Source: Aurantiochytrium sp. KH105
Taxonomy: Eukaryota; Sar; Bigyra; Thraustochytrida; Thraustochytriidae
Assembly (NCBI GenBank): GCA_003116975.1
Contig: BGKB01000004.1
Span: 62,001-126,000, forward strand
Reading direction: 5' to 3'
Length of the DNA stretch: 64,000 nucleotides
Position numbers and translations under genes: made by a program. This document shows positions 1 to 11,400 of the stretch, one piece after another. Under the pieces are notes generated by a model that made no database searches, had not been told where the DNA came from, and saw only the letters and a list, made by a program, of their open reading frames with translations. Numbering within the stretch: the stretch's first letter is position 1; every line of letters starts with the position of its first letter.

Positions 1-61
1 CATCGCCGCAGGACCGTCCTCACGCTTGTGCTCATGGTCGTTATTCTCGTGGCCGTCCTGT

Positions 62-92
<31 letters not shown>

Positions 93-1202
93 CGTGGTAG
101 GCCTGAGGACGATCACCGTCCGCAAGGTCGCCACTGGAACCGTCCTCGGCCTCGGTTTTCGTGCCCGTACCGCGAGCACGTGGGCGCTTGCGCGATGCGC
201 CCGTACCGCGCTTGCGTTTCTTTTTGGACTTTTTGCTCTTGGGTCTGTATGGCATTTGCACCGCGTTCAGGTACGCCTCACGGTGCACCGGATTCATGTT
301 TGCGAGCAGGTCCAAGATGCGGTCAAGGTTTTCGACCTCGACGTCCGGAAGCTCGCAGCGCTTCATATGCTCTGCAAAGGACTCCCTGCTGTCTGCTTCT
401 CCGTCGCGCCCTCCCGCGCTGCTGTTCCCGCTGCCGCCTCGGTAGATTCCTCCGCCATACTCGCCTTGCGCGTTTCGCGGGACGCCATGAAAGTCGGCTG
501 ATACCCTGCCCTGGATCTGGCACAGCTGGTCGAGAATGTATTCGAACCCCTGTTGCTCTTCGAAAGAGATGGCGAGCTCCATATTGGTCGTCGGCTCCGT
601 CCAGGTAATAATCATCTTGCTCTGCGTCTGATAAATGTGCTCCGCCACAATGGCCGATTCGAGGATGGTTTGCCCGGGCGTCTCGTTCTCGTGGTCGGCA
701 GTCACCTGTATCGCGTTGCCGTTGATACGACGAAGATACTTGATCTCGACCATTCCCGTTCCCTCGTCGATCCACCGCGACTCGTTGTCGAGTCTGTAGA
801 CCTTGACGCGCCAGCTCCGCTTCGTTTCGTCTCCGTGCGCAGGGTTTCCGGAGTTATCCTCCATGCTGTCAGCCGGATTGTTGCTGCCGCTGCCCGCAGC
901 GGTGGAGGTTTTATTGTTGCTGTTTTTATTGTTGTTGTTAGTGTTGTTCATGGCGTCGTCGCTGGAGCTGGACGCACGGCCGCCGTCTTCGTCGCGGCTG
1001 CTTCCGTCAACATCGTTGACATCCTCGACGTCGAACTCGTCCCTGCCGGTCCGCGTCCTGCTTGCGTCGCCGTTCTGTGCCTGAGCGCCTCTCGCCCTCA
1101 TCTGCGCGTCGGCGCGTTTGGCGTCCGCCTCGCGCTCGAGGCCGCCGCTCTTGGCCGCGGCGCCGGACTCGTCTCCTGCCCCTGCTCCTGCTGCTGCTGC
1201 TG

Positions 1203-1236
<34 letters not shown>

Positions 1237-1332
1237 GGCCCTTGCGCTGCCGCCGGCCGCGGCCTTGGCGTCTGCCGCCGCGCCGGCGCTCGCGGGCTGC
1301 CGCGACGACGTCTGCAGCGTCTCCGTCTGCAT
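1..1332 (-). CDS. Protein phosphatase 4 regulatory subunit 3 (PP4R3/SMEK/Psy2) N-terminal part, truncated by window edge
   Basis: The frame is open from an ATG at 1332 (in-frame stop upstream at 1396-1398) to base 1, giving 444 residues with no C-terminus. Residues about 174-275 form the EVH1/PH-like domain typical of SMEK proteins: WRVKVYRLDNESRWIDEGTG, then a strand-rich block ending in LAISFEEQQGFEYILDQLCQ and IQG. A segment matching the start of the SMK-1 helical region follows (LPDVEVENLDRILDLLANMN). In the family this subunit directs PP4 catalytic subunit to nuclear and centrosomal substrates. Oddities: about 170 residues of Ala-, Ser-, Asn- and acid-rich sequence precede the domain (poly-Ala from a GCA run), and after the first SMK-1 helices there is an insertion of at least 80 residues with Lys/Arg clusters and a poly-Gln run near 61-91. 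Start choice within the low-complexity leader is uncertain; an ATG at 951 is an alternative. Confidence 0.85.
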
Positions 1333-3444
1333 GCTCGACCCCTGCTCCGCGGCGGGCCGCGCGGCCGAGCGGGCGGAGGCGGCGGGGAGAGCTTTCTACG
1401 TTCGACCCAGGCCCGCCCCGCGCGCACGCATAAGGCACGCCGCCCTCGCGCGCGGGCGGCAGGCACAGACCGCGAGCGAGCGAGCGAGCGAGCGAGGCCG
1501 CCGCTCCTCGCGCCTCGCCGCGACTGCGCGGAGCGTTTGTTTCCCTGTTTGTTTGGCTTGCTGCCTGTTTTTCCTCCCTTCTCGCTTTCTCCTCCTTCTT
1601 CTCTTGTTCCTTGCCTTGCGTTTGAATTCGCGCCGCTGCGCCGCTGCGCTGCGCTGCGCGGCTGCGCTGCTGCGCGACGCTGCGCGAGCGGGCGGCGCGA
1701 CGCTCGCCGCGCGCGCTCTCAAGGCTCGCGCCTGGCCTGGCCTCCCGCGACCGGGCGGCGCTGGGCTCGCGGGCCTGAGCGCCAGGTGAATGGATGGATG
1801 GACGGAGGGATGGAGGGTTTGAATGGATGAACGAGGAGACCGGCCGTCGGAGCCCGCTCCGCTCCGCTCGCGCGCTCGCGCGCCCGCGCGCGCGCTCGGC
1901 TGCGCGCCCTTCGCGCCTGCTGCCTGCCTGCCTGCCTGCCTGCCTCTCTCGCCGCGCGCCGCCGCCGCTGCGCCGTCGATCAAGGCTGCGCAGTCGATCA
2001 AGGCTGCGCAGTCGATCAAGGCTGCGCCGTCGATCAATGCCGCGCCTCCGCCTCGCCTCTGCTGCGCCGCGCCGCTGCTCGCGGACGCGCTGCGCGCTGC
2101 GCGCTGCGCTCTGCGCGAGGCTGGCCGCCGCGGGCTGGCCGCCGGCGCTCGCCCGCGCTGCGCTCTGCGCTCGCCTCCCCGGCGCCTCGCTTTCTTCGTC
2201 TGCCTGTCTGTGCGTCTGTCTGTCTGTCTGTCTGTCTGTCTGCGAGCTCATCAGATCTCCGAATCGATCTCCAGCCAGACAGATCTCAGTGCAGCTCAGG
2301 TCCGCGTCGTCTCAGCGCGCAACCTCCGCCTCGGCCGGCAGCGCCTCGCCGCGCCGCGCGCGACCAGCGCCGAGAGCGCGGGCGGAGGCAGGCCGGCAGG
2401 CAGCGAGCCCGGCGACCAGGCAGGCAGGCAGCGGCGAGAACAAGGCTTCGAGAGTCGCGGGAAAGAACGGCATTGGAACGGGCGGAACGAACGGAACGCC
2501 CGGGAGCCTCTGAAAAGAGCGCGGCGCTGCCAGCGCTTCAAGTTGCAGTGCCTGCTGGCCGTGACAGACAGTGTCTCGAGTTACCAAGTGCACTTGCCCG
2601 GCATCCTGCTGACTGCGAGCGCGGCCTGGCCGGTGCAGCCAGGTGGGAGCCCCGGCGGTGGCCCACTCGGGAGCGAGGGCCCCGCCAGTGCCAAGAACTT
2701 ACTGCGGAGACAGGAGTAGTATAATAACCCCCCCTCTCCTCCCCGCGCCAAGGCGCTCGACATGGCGGCCGTGCACCGGCGAAGTATCATGAGCACCCCC
2801 CTGCTGAGGTCGGGGACTCGACCACGTTCCGACACGTTCTCAACCAGAGACAGAGAAGGTCACAGCTGAGTGGACCATGATAGCAAGTCCAGGGTCGGCG
2901 CCGCGCCCGGAACGGATAAGTCGAGACCTCGCAGCAAGATGGATGCGGTAGGTGCGTGCGCGAACTTTACGACACGCGCAGCTCAGCTCTCGACTTGCCT
3001 TCTTGTTCTTCTCTCTGTCATCACCTCTTGCCATAGAGTGCCGCGGCACGGTGCGACGCTTTCTTTCGTCTTGCTGTGCGCTGTGATACTTTACTTGCTC
3101 TCGCGGCGCGGAGGAGCAACAGAGTCGGGCGAAGCCGCTCCGTGCCCGCTGTGGAGCGCAGAGGCGCCTGGGCGTAGGGCAAAGGTAGTGCGTGGCGTGC
3201 GTGGCGACGCATGTCAGTTTCCGCCAAGGCCTTGAACCGACGCGAGAGATTAATTCTTGAGCGAAAGCAAGCTCGACGCCACGGGCGATCGCAATCTGAG
3301 AGAACCGCGTGGGTAAGATCAACGACGTAGGGTGTTGTGCTCGACGCGCCGACCAGTAGGCAGGGAATAGGTCGACTCCCCCTCGCTCGCTCGTTTTTCT
3401 TCAATTCGTCTTCTTCTCTCTCGTCTTTTCTGCATTGCTATATC
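1333..3444. other. GC-rich intergenic region between divergent genes
   Basis: This is the shared upstream region of the PP4R3 gene (-) and the SHIPPO-repeat gene (+). It is dense in CG and carries short tandem repeats (TGCC near 1918-1943, an 18-bp unit at 1975-2046, TCTG near 2206-2242). ORFs here are Arg/Ala/Ser-rich in every frame and look compositional. A 121-codon plus-strand ORF at 2870-3235 with two hydrophobic stretches was considered and not accepted. Confidence 0.6.
1975..2046. repeat. 18-bp tandem repeat, four copies
   Basis: The unit gtcgatcaaggctgcgca occurs four times head to tail. The first two copies are identical, the third changes its last base to c, and the fourth has three changes. 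Each copy carries the GATC-containing core gtcgatcaa. It sits about 640 bp upstream of the PP4R3 start. Confidence 0.9.
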
Positions 3445-5727
3445 ATGTCGCTCCCCATTCGCTCAGATCGCAAGATTGACCTCGAGCTTGACCGGACGCC
3501 GGCCGCAGTGGGCCCTGGAAGCTACACGGCGCACGCCGAATACACTGTGCCAAAAAGTCTCGTGCCCTTTGCAACATCCGGACAGCGATCTGACTTGGTC
3601 TCCAACGTAGGCCTACCTGGACCCGGACAGTATGCGTCGGATGGATGGACCGACCGACCCAAGACAGCCAGCAACAAACTCGGCGGCGGCGGGCCTCGTT
3701 TGGTCCCTGTCGGTACTGGCGACACTGGCTACGGTCAATGCACCTATATCAAAAACCCGGGCGTGGGCCAGTACAACCTCGACAACCAAGGCCCGGGCAT
3801 GCTCGAGTCCAAGCGTCAAGACAAACTACGAAGTGAACCCAAGCGCCAGTTCTCGTCAGGTGATCTTCGTGGCGGTCCTGGAATGACGCCCGTCGCGATC
3901 CCCGTGCCCGGCAAACACTTTGGCTACGACATGGATGAAGTCACCGGCGAAATCAAGCTGCACCCAGTGCCTTTTGTCACACACAAAGGCACCGTCGATG
4001 ACCGCGTTGGCCCTGGCCATTATGCGAGCGAAAAGATCCCCAAAGATGCAGACAAAGTCGTCCGGTTTGGCAACTCCCGCACGCGACGGTCGCCCTTCGC
4101 TCCAAGCTTCGACCCCACCAAGACCTTAGGCCCAGGTCCCGCCGGCTACGCCTTGACTTCTTCTGTGCAAGCAAATTCCTCCAAAGGTCCCGGGGGAACT
4201 TCGTCTTTTCTCTCCACAACGCCCATGGCGCACGAAGTCCGACCGCGAACAACGGACCATCTTCCAAGGCCAGGGTCGAGCGCCTACGCAGACATGGGAT
4301 CTGTACACACAACAAACACGAATCGTCGACGGCCTGCGCGTGGCCCGCGAGCGCGCCAGGTTCCCTTTGGGACATCTGCAGCGCGCGAAAACACAGTTAT
4401 TCGCAACGCCCAAACCCCCTTTACAGCCCCACACCAAATGTGCACGCCAGGGCCCGGAACGTACGGCCAGGTCCGCAAGGTATCGTGGCTCACCTCCCAG
4501 CTGCAGGCTCGCGCGCAGCGTGATGCTCAGCAGGCTCTCGAGGAAAAGAAAATGACAAGGAAGATACCTCGCGGCGCATCCCAGGAACCAGAGGCTCAAG
4601 AAACAACGCCGGCCGCGCCAAAACAGGAGGAGCTTGGCACCCTCAGTGTTTACACACAAGGCGGCGCCGAGGAAGACGACGGAGGACCTACAAGGCCCTT
4701 TACGGCCGTCGGATTCATTCGTGAGGCAGTACCACGCAGCGTCTTTGGCTCGACTGCGAAAAAGACATCCATCTTTGAAGAGGAGTCAGCGCGTGTGGCC
4801 TATCAGCCCGGACCCGGGACCTACCGCCCGATGCAAACTGATTTGGAACGACGAGAACGCGAAGATCAAGAACTTTTGGAATACCAGGCTCAGGTTGAGG
4901 AAGCTGTCCGCCTCCAGCTTGAGCTGCAGCTCGATCCAACACCGGAAACCTTTATGATGGACCCGGTCAAACCCCGACTCACGCCGAAAATGATCATCAA
5001 ACGTAGACAAAAACCTACGTCTTCGTTCATGACGGGCTCAAAGCGTCTCTCATCCTACGCCGAAGAATGTGATCCCGATGCGCCCTTGACGACAAATCCG
5101 CATTTTGCAAATGCTCCCCAAAGGGCAGTTGGGGCGAGCTCACCGATGCGTGAAGCTGCGGAGGTGCCAAGTGCGGCCTTTCAGAGTTCGACGAAACGGT
5201 TCTCAGGACCCGACTCAGCTTTTGGAAATGTAGATCACGACATTCCCGGACCTGCTGCATATGGTCCCGCTCTCCCTCCACGTTTGCAGACGCCAGGCTC
5301 TCCGCAAAATCATGCACGACAGCATCATGCACAGCTCATGCGTCACCGTAACCATCGCGCTTCGGCTCAGACACCAAGTCAAGACGGCCGAGGCAACGTG
5401 CGTCCGTCGTCCTTTGTGCCCAAATCGCAAACGGCAGCTACCTGCGGTCCGGGCGCCTATGCTGTGAGCGGCTCACTGGTAAAAAGGTCTTTCAACGTGA
5501 CCATGACAAATGGCAAGGCGGCATTGCGAAAATGGGAGGCCAAACGATCCGCACAGCAGCAACAACAGCACCTTCGCGCTCTCCAGGGCTCACTAGTCTC
5601 TGGCATGTCTTCTTCAATGGTTGAAAGCATGTACATTGGCACCAGCAGCACTAACAGTGCGAGCCTTGTCAGTACAGCATCCAACAATGACGAGGATACG
5701 CGATTCCTCTACGACATGCGAGGATAG
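3445..5727 (+). CDS. Sperm-tail PG-rich (SHIPPO/STPGR) repeat protein, axonemal
   Basis: 760 residues. The ATG at 3445 (MSLPIRSDRKIDLE) directly precedes the first repeat; 36 more in-frame codons upstream have no better start. About ten G-P-G-x-Y motifs are spread along the chain: GPGSY near residue 23, GPGQY 59, GVGQY 106, GPGHY 189, GPGPAGY 229, a degenerate RPGSSAY 275, GPGTY 336 and 455, GPAAY 602 and GPGAY 667. This is the signature of the STPGR family (ODF3/CIMAP-like), many of which are microtubule inner proteins or outer-dense-fibre-associated proteins. A short charged segment near residues 465-500 (ERREREDQELLEYQAQ) is likely helical. The role in flagellar zoospores is inference. The CFAP36-like gene follows, convergent, 422 bp away. 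Confidence 0.85.
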   Translation: MSLPIRSDRKIDLELDRTPAAVGPGSYTAHAEYTVPKSLVPFATSGQRSDLVSNVGLPGPGQYASDGWTDRPKTASNKLGGGGPRLVPVGTGDTGYGQCTYIKNPGVGQYNLDNQGPGMLESKRQDKLRSEPKRQFSSGDLRGGPGMTPVAIPVPGKHFGYDMDEVTGEIKLHPVPFVTHKGTVDDRVGPGHYASEKIPKDADKVVRFGNSRTRRSPFAPSFDPTKTLGPGPAGYALTSSVQANSSKGPGGTSSFLSTTPMAHEVRPRTTDHLPRPGSSAYADMGSVHTTNTNRRRPARGPRARQVPFGTSAARENTVIRNAQTPFTAPHQMCTPGPGTYGQVRKVSWLTSQLQARAQRDAQQALEEKKMTRKIPRGASQEPEAQETTPAAPKQEELGTLSVYTQGGAEEDDGGPTRPFTAVGFIREAVPRSVFGSTAKKTSIFEEESARVAYQPGPGTYRPMQTDLERREREDQELLEYQAQVEEAVRLQLELQLDPTPETFMMDPVKPRLTPKMIIKRRQKPTSSFMTGSKRLSSYAEECDPDAPLTTNPHFANAPQRAVGASSPMREAAEVPSAAFQSSTKRFSGPDSAFGNVDHDIPGPAAYGPALPPRLQTPGSPQNHARQHHAQLMRHRNHRASAQTPSQDGRGNVRPSSFVPKSQTAATCGPGAYAVSGSLVKRSFNVTMTNGKAALRKWEAKRSAQQQQQHLRALQGSLVSGMSSSMVESMYIGTSSTNSASLVSTASNNDEDTRFLYDMRG

Positions 5728-6149
5728 TGGTACTTTTTGAATACGAATAAGAATACAGTTCAACGCTACATTGCACCGAATTTGTGATGGACGATCCTGG
5801 TATGAGCATCATGTTGGAGTGAAGGGAAGTGCAATGACGCTGAAAACGAGGTGATTTGGAAGATGGCTTTTGGAAAAAGGTGCGAGTTATAGCTTAACAT
5901 GGAGATTATTTGCGACGTGAAAGAGACAAGTCATCCACATCAATATCAAACAGCTCACGTACAAAGACTTATCAAATGAAATGCAAGGTTTTCGCTTTCT
6001 GACAATTTTAAAAGTTGCGTGGACGTTTTCCCGTGTTTGACCTCAAGCGCAGATTCATTCTCAGATATTGCCGAGAAGTTAGCAGATCCCTTTAACAAGA
6101 CCCGATTTCCCGACACAACCGAGACAAATCTGCACTCTTTGTTTTCAAC
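5728..6149. other. Intergenic 3' region between convergent genes
   Basis: Relatively AT-rich spacer containing the 3' ends of the SHIPPO-repeat gene and the CFAP36-like gene. No ORF or structured element is apparent. Confidence 0.6.
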
Positions 6150-7379
6150 TCAGAAACCGGTCCGAGCAAGCGAGGCACGTTGCTGCCGCAGCCGCTCGAC
6201 CTGCTTGAGCTTGTCCTCAAGACCCGAGATACCGTCAGCGCCATTGGTACCGCTGGATTCAATGAGATCCTGCTTCATTCGGCGCGCAAGAGCGTGCGTG
6301 AGGTGGCTCTGTTGGGCGGAAATCTTGCGCGTCTCCGATCCCTTGCTCGCCATATTTTGCGCGTCGATGGCCTTCTGGGCAGCCCCGCCTTCATCGCGCT
6401 TCTGTTCCTCGAACTCCTTGAGTCGGGCAGCGCGCTCGGCATTCTTCTTGGCCAGCAGCAGCTTGCGCTGAGCCTCGAGGTGGCGCTTGCGACGGGCAAC
6501 GTCGACCTCGTCGAATTCCGCGTCGGCGTTGATCTCCACACGAGGCGCTCTGCCGATGATCTTCTCCGCAGCCAGTCGCTGCTGCTCGAGAAGATCCCGC
6601 TGCTCGTTGATGTCGCACGCATCGGCGCCTTTACCAGCACCGATTGGCGGCAGTGCCGATCGATAACGCATGGGCGCTCCAGACTTGGACTCGGAAGAAT
6701 TTTTTTCCTCGGCATGAGAGTCATCCTGCTTGCCCTCCGCCTCCTTGCTTTCCGAGCTGTTTGCAAGCATTTGCAAACGCTCCTCTTCGACAGCAAGACT
6801 CAAGGCAATGGCGGCTTCCAAATCCGCTTGCTCCTTTTCTAGAATCGAGAGGTCCTTGAGTCGCTCAGTCTCCTCGCTAAGCTGGATGGCTTCCTCGAGT
6901 GCCGCAGTTTCCTGGCGCTCGAGCAGGTCTCCCTCCTTGGCCTCGGCACTCGACCTGCGCAGGACCACGGCAAGTTCCTGCGAGTCGCCGTCTTCAGCGT
7001 CAAGCTCCATGAGCGCCTCCATCTCGAGCTCCTTGTTGCGCTTAAACATGATGGCCTTGAAGGTGAGGAAGTCATCGCAGGCAACAAGCTGGCTGACGAT
7101 GCGCTGCGCCACATCTGTGGCATCCTCCCCCTTGTACGCGATCTCGCATGCCTCGTAAAAGTCCTCTGCGCTGATCCCCACGTCTGTCAGGTGCTGGGTA
7201 AGGAGGCGCTCCACAAGCTCCTTAAAGTCTGAGTGCGCTTGCGTGTGCGACAACTTGTTCTCCTCTTCATTGTCAAAGATTGCACAGGTTTCGTCGATAA
7301 AGGTCATCACGGGGACCTCCCATGAGGGCGACTGAAGAACCTGGCACATGTACTCAAACACCCATTCCGGGTCGCTCAT
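6150..7379 (-). CDS. CFAP36-like (CCDC104/BARTL1) ciliary protein with ubiquitin-interacting-type motifs
   Basis: 409 residues from the ATG at 7379; 28 further in-frame residues upstream are Arg-rich and unlikely. Residues about 5-125 match the BART-like domain of CFAP36: EWVFEYMCQVLQSPSWEVPV, FDNEEENKLSHTQAHSDFKE, then AEDFYEAC. In animals this domain binds ARL3-type GTPases and the protein localises to cilia. Downstream, residues 158-171 (LEEAIQLSEE core) and 185-200 (DLEAAIALSLAVEEE) fit the ubiquitin-interacting-motif pattern of an acidic stretch, then AxxxS. A long charged coiled-coil region follows, with the family-like segment RRKRHLEAQRKLLLAKKNAE near residue 310. As far as I recall, animal CFAP36 lacks obvious UIMs, so this is a notable addition. 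Confidence 0.85.
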   Translation of the reverse strand: MSDPEWVFEYMCQVLQSPSWEVPVMTFIDETCAIFDNEEENKLSHTQAHSDFKELVERLLTQHLTDVGISAEDFYEACEIAYKGEDATDVAQRIVSQLVACDDFLTFKAIMFKRNKELEMEALMELDAEDGDSQELAVVLRRSSAEAKEGDLLERQETAALEEAIQLSEETERLKDLSILEKEQADLEAAIALSLAVEEERLQMLANSSESKEAEGKQDDSHAEEKNSSESKSGAPMRYRSALPPIGAGKGADACDINEQRDLLEQQRLAAEKIIGRAPRVEINADAEFDEVDVARRKRHLEAQRKLLLAKKNAERAARLKEFEEQKRDEGGAAQKAIDAQNMASKGSETRKISAQQSHLTHALARRMKQDLIESSGTNGADGISGLEDKLKQVERLRQQRASLARTGF

Positions 7380-8423
7380 CGTCTCTGTTTCCCCTTCTTT
7401 TCGTCTCCGCGACCGCGGTTCCTGCACTATGTATATGATGCACCTACTAGCTCGGAAATTCACGATTTGCTGGGCCTACCGCGCGGGCAACCCTTGGCCC
7501 ACCAGGCTCGCTTATCTGCCTTTCTGCCTTTTCCCGCTTGGCCCAATCCCGTGGCGTCCAGATTGGCCCGCGCTTCCCACTCCACTTTACGCGTTCCCAC
7601 GCCGAGCCCGTCCGCGCCGTGACCTGGCGCGGAATCAGGTCGAGTATGATGTGCCGCGGGGATGTCGTTTTCATTTTACCTTTCTTCTTTTCATGCCTTG
7701 TTTCGCTAGCTGTCCGGTCATTTGCAGCGACCAGAATACTGACTTGACGAATAGGTCGAGAAATGTGCGCCACTGGCAAAGGAACTTGGACTCATCCCCC
7801 ACCCAAAAATTTAAGAGAGAAGAAAGAATGAGAGGACATCGCTTTTTTCCCGCGCGGGCTCCGCGCCGTCCGAGGACGTGCCTAATCAATTCCTTGCAGT
7901 AGAAAAAAAGTTCGCTCCTCGCCTCGGACCCGCGTCCGTCCTTTTCAGCTTCCTTTTCCCGCACCGAAAACGCAAGACGTACGAGCCCGCGCGCAGGAGT
8001 GCATTTAGTTTATCCGCCCTGGCCTCTCCAAGAGCGGCTGCAGCACGACGAACGCGGCGGCTTCATGATCGGCCGATCCGAGGAAACAGGAAAGCTTAAA
8101 AAAAGCGAGCCATCCATGCATACGGAAGGAATAATAAATACCCAGCTGAGTCCTGCAAATGAGAAGCTGGGTCAATGAGGCGGCGCTCTCAAACCTTGCA
8201 CAACAAAAAAGAAACTGAAAAAAACGCAACGGATATATTGCGCTCGCTTGCCTCTCTCTCTGTCTGAAGGGAGACAATAGAAAAGGGGACTAAACGACGC
8301 GTTAGGCCCGTCGTGAAGGCCGCGCCGCGGCCAGGAGACCGCTTGGCCGCAGCAGTCATCCGGACAGGAAATCAGGGCTTCGTGATCGAGCGCAGCGTGC
8401 GCTCCTGGAGTAGGACGCCCGGG
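7380..8423. other. Divergent promoter region
   Basis: Shared upstream region of the CFAP36-like gene (-) and the WW/coiled-coil gene (+). Pyrimidine and purine tracts alternate. No conserved ORF seen; a minus-strand ORF at 8172-8891 overlaps the start of the plus-strand gene and is a shadow. Confidence 0.6.
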
Positions 8424-11400
8424 ATGGCGTTCGGAGACGTCGATGAGGACGAGGATGATGCAGGCAAGCAGGCGCTCGACGGCGCGCCTGCCGAGCTTGC
8501 AGCAGAGGACCAAATCGCTCAAACCTGGCTCGAATGCGAAGACGAGCAGGGAAACCTGTACTATTACAATCAGCAAACAGGAGAGTCTGCGTGGACGCTC
8601 CCAGAAGGAGACGTTGTACCTACCGTCGTGCCCATCTCGATTCTCCCTGCAGAAACGCGCGCTGATCTCGGAATCGACGCTCCTGCAGACATAGGACCCG
8701 GTTCTCCAAGTGAACGTCAGCTTTTGAATCAAGATCAAACATGGGAGCAAACGCGTAGCGACGAAAACACCAAGGACACGCGCAGTGTCACCTTTGTCCT
8801 TGACAGGGCCGGTCCCCAGGAGATTGGGCAAGAAGTCCCCTCCTCCACCCTCGGAAAAATCGACGACAATGCCGCAATGTCCGCGACTCACGCAAACGAG
8901 AACGTAAACACTGATGAAACGAGCTCAGACCAGCTGCACACAGAGGAACAAAAAGTACAAGAAGGCGATGCGACGGATGAAGTATGTGTGGAAGGCAAAG
9001 AGCCAGCCGACTCGGAAAGTCAGGAGAGAAGTCAGCAAGAGCAGTTCGCCAGATATCGCAAAGAGTCTTTATCGAGACTTGAGTCGTTGCGCGGGGAGCG
9101 CAATGAACTTGCCGATGAGCGCGATGGACTTGCGCACAAACTCGTGGCCACGCAAGCTGCCCTGCAACGCGCGCAGCTAACCGTTTCGAACCTCGAAAAG
9201 GAGCTTCAGGCAGCCACCAAACGCGACGAATCAATCATCTCCGGCCTGCGCAAGGAATTTGAGTCTCTCAAGGCCTCCAATGAGCAATACGCAGAGTATG
9301 CTCGCGTGAGTGCGGCCAGTCTCAAGGTCGCGCAAGGTGATCTCGAGGCACTGCGATCGAATTACGAGCGTCTTCAAGCAGACCATGACCAAGCTGTGCA
9401 CGAAGCAGATGAGCTTCGTGCAGCCGCGTCGGAGCGAGCTGCGGCTGAAGCAGACCTAGAAGCGCGAACGAGCGATCAACTTTCACAGGCCAATGACGAA
9501 GCCTCTCGTCTCAAGCATGATCTCGCTCGTCTCGTCGAAGAGCTTGCGCAAGCGAAACGCGAGCTTACTGACACCAAAAGCGAGCTCAAACGGGCCCAAG
9601 GTGACCTCGCGCGCACGTCTGAAACCCAAGCCCAAACCGAACGTCGATCCGAGATTCTTCTCGACGTTGCCAAGGAGGAGGCAAATCAAGAGATTGCAAC
9701 ACAGGTGGCCAGCGCACGAGAGGAGTCCGCGGCGCAATGTAAACGTGCCATGGCACAGGCTATTGGTATGCTGGAGAGTCAGGTCCAAATTGCCCAGGAT
9801 GCACATACCAAAAATGCATTGTCCAAGATTGTGGGGCTTCTTGCAATGCATCACGAGGGGAATTCACGTGAACAGCAAGCAGGAGCCATGACAGCTCAGC
9901 AAGCCCAGCTTGATGCGCTTGCTACGACGATTCATGATCTGCAAACGCGACTTGCAGGAACGCAAACGCTCGAGAAGGACCTGGAGCAAGCATCGAGGCG
10001 TTCACAGCAGCTCGAGCGCCAAGTCACCGCGCTAACAACTCGAGTGGAAGCAACCGATGCGGACACTGCAAAGGCTGTACGCGAAGTTGAGCAGAGATCC
10101 AAGTATCTTGAGCAAGAGCTACGAGCAGCCATTGATGAGATTGAGGCGGGCAAGGTCCGCGAATCCAAGCTTGAGGCCCAGGAGATCAAGTTGCGTATTC
10201 GCGTGCAAGATCTCGAGGCGGGCAACATACAAGTCCCACAATACGACCCAATGCTGACCAAAGAACTCTCCGAAGCACGATCATCCCTTGCCACGGCGCA
10301 AGAAGATCTACACATTGCCCGACAGGATGTCGAAAGACAGCATGCCCGGCTGGAATCCTTGCAGGCTTCCGAAGCCGAGCTCAAGCTGGCTCTAGAGAAT
10401 GCTCGTGAAGAAGCGATAGAGAGCGCAAAACGAGCGGAAGCTGCGGAAGCTGCCACACAGGCCGCCCAGGAAGAGGCGCAGGCGTTGCAAGGAGCTGCCG
10501 AGGAAGCCTTGGCAGAGGTGCGGCATGCCAACGCCGAAGCTAGCGAAGTGCATGGTTTGCTCGACGTCGAGCGTCGTCGCCATTTTCAGGAGCGCACTGC
10601 TCTTCTTTCAGAGTTGGATCTGCACAAATGTGCGGCGTCCGCACGCCAAGAAAAGGCCGCTAAACTAACCACTCCAGGTGAATGGCATCGTTTGCGGTTG
10701 CGTGCGCGTCTGGATTGCGATGCCACGAAAACGCTGGGCGCGCAGGTCCAACAAGATCTTCAAAACTTTGCGGAGGTCTTGCGCTCGGCCAAGCGTGACC
10801 TTGGCGAACGCACACGGATGGCGGCAGCAGCGAGGGCGGCAGCTGCGGCTCCCGAGATTAACAACGAGAAACGCACGCCACGCGACGATGTTTACTCGAT
10901 CGAATCGCTTGCGGTGTCTCCAAGTCCAAACCAGGCCGCTCGACCGGAGAGTCTTTCCAAGCGTAAGACCATGGCTTTCTGTAGAATACATCCTCAGATT
11001 TGCCACATTATCAACAGCTCGGTCATTATGGCAAACCGAGAGATGCTCGAGCTTTGCAATGCGCATGGGCAAACTCGCCGTTGGACTTTGCAGGGTGTAG
11101 CTGACTCGTACGTGAAGAACCGGCAGACATTCGACACCTTGAGACTTTCGGCATTTTGCTTTGCGACGGATCCTCGGAGTGTTTACTGTGCAATTCTACA
11201 CGGCCAACGCCAGGCTGCGCCGAAACTGAGCCTCCTTGGAGACTTGAGCGATCCAGGTCTCCTTGCTCAGTCCTTGTATGGTCTCGTGCAGCAAATCGGC
11301 TTTGCAAACCATGACCTTGCCCTCGAAGTGTGCCGAGTCGATGATCGCAGCAGCAGGCTAATCTTTCGGACAGACAGTATCGCATGCAGGTCGCTGCGGG

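Noticed and set aside
553-1830. Long plus-strand ORF opposite PP4R3
   Set aside because: Antisense to a recognisable domain; starts with TTG and has Cys/Arg/Ala runs from CTG and CGC repeats.
1975-2046. Short regular repeats considered as CRISPR or satellite
   Set aside because: Head-to-tail 18-bp units without spacers; eukaryotic context. Reported as a simple tandem repeat.
1007-2251. Minus-strand 414-codon ORF, Arg/Ser/Gln-rich
   Set aside because: Starts in a TCTG microsatellite and translates short tandem repeats; competes with the PP4R3 frame.
2870-3235. Plus-strand 121-codon ORF with hydrophobic stretches
   Set aside because: No recognisable domain and no supporting features; likely part of the SHIPPO-gene promoter.
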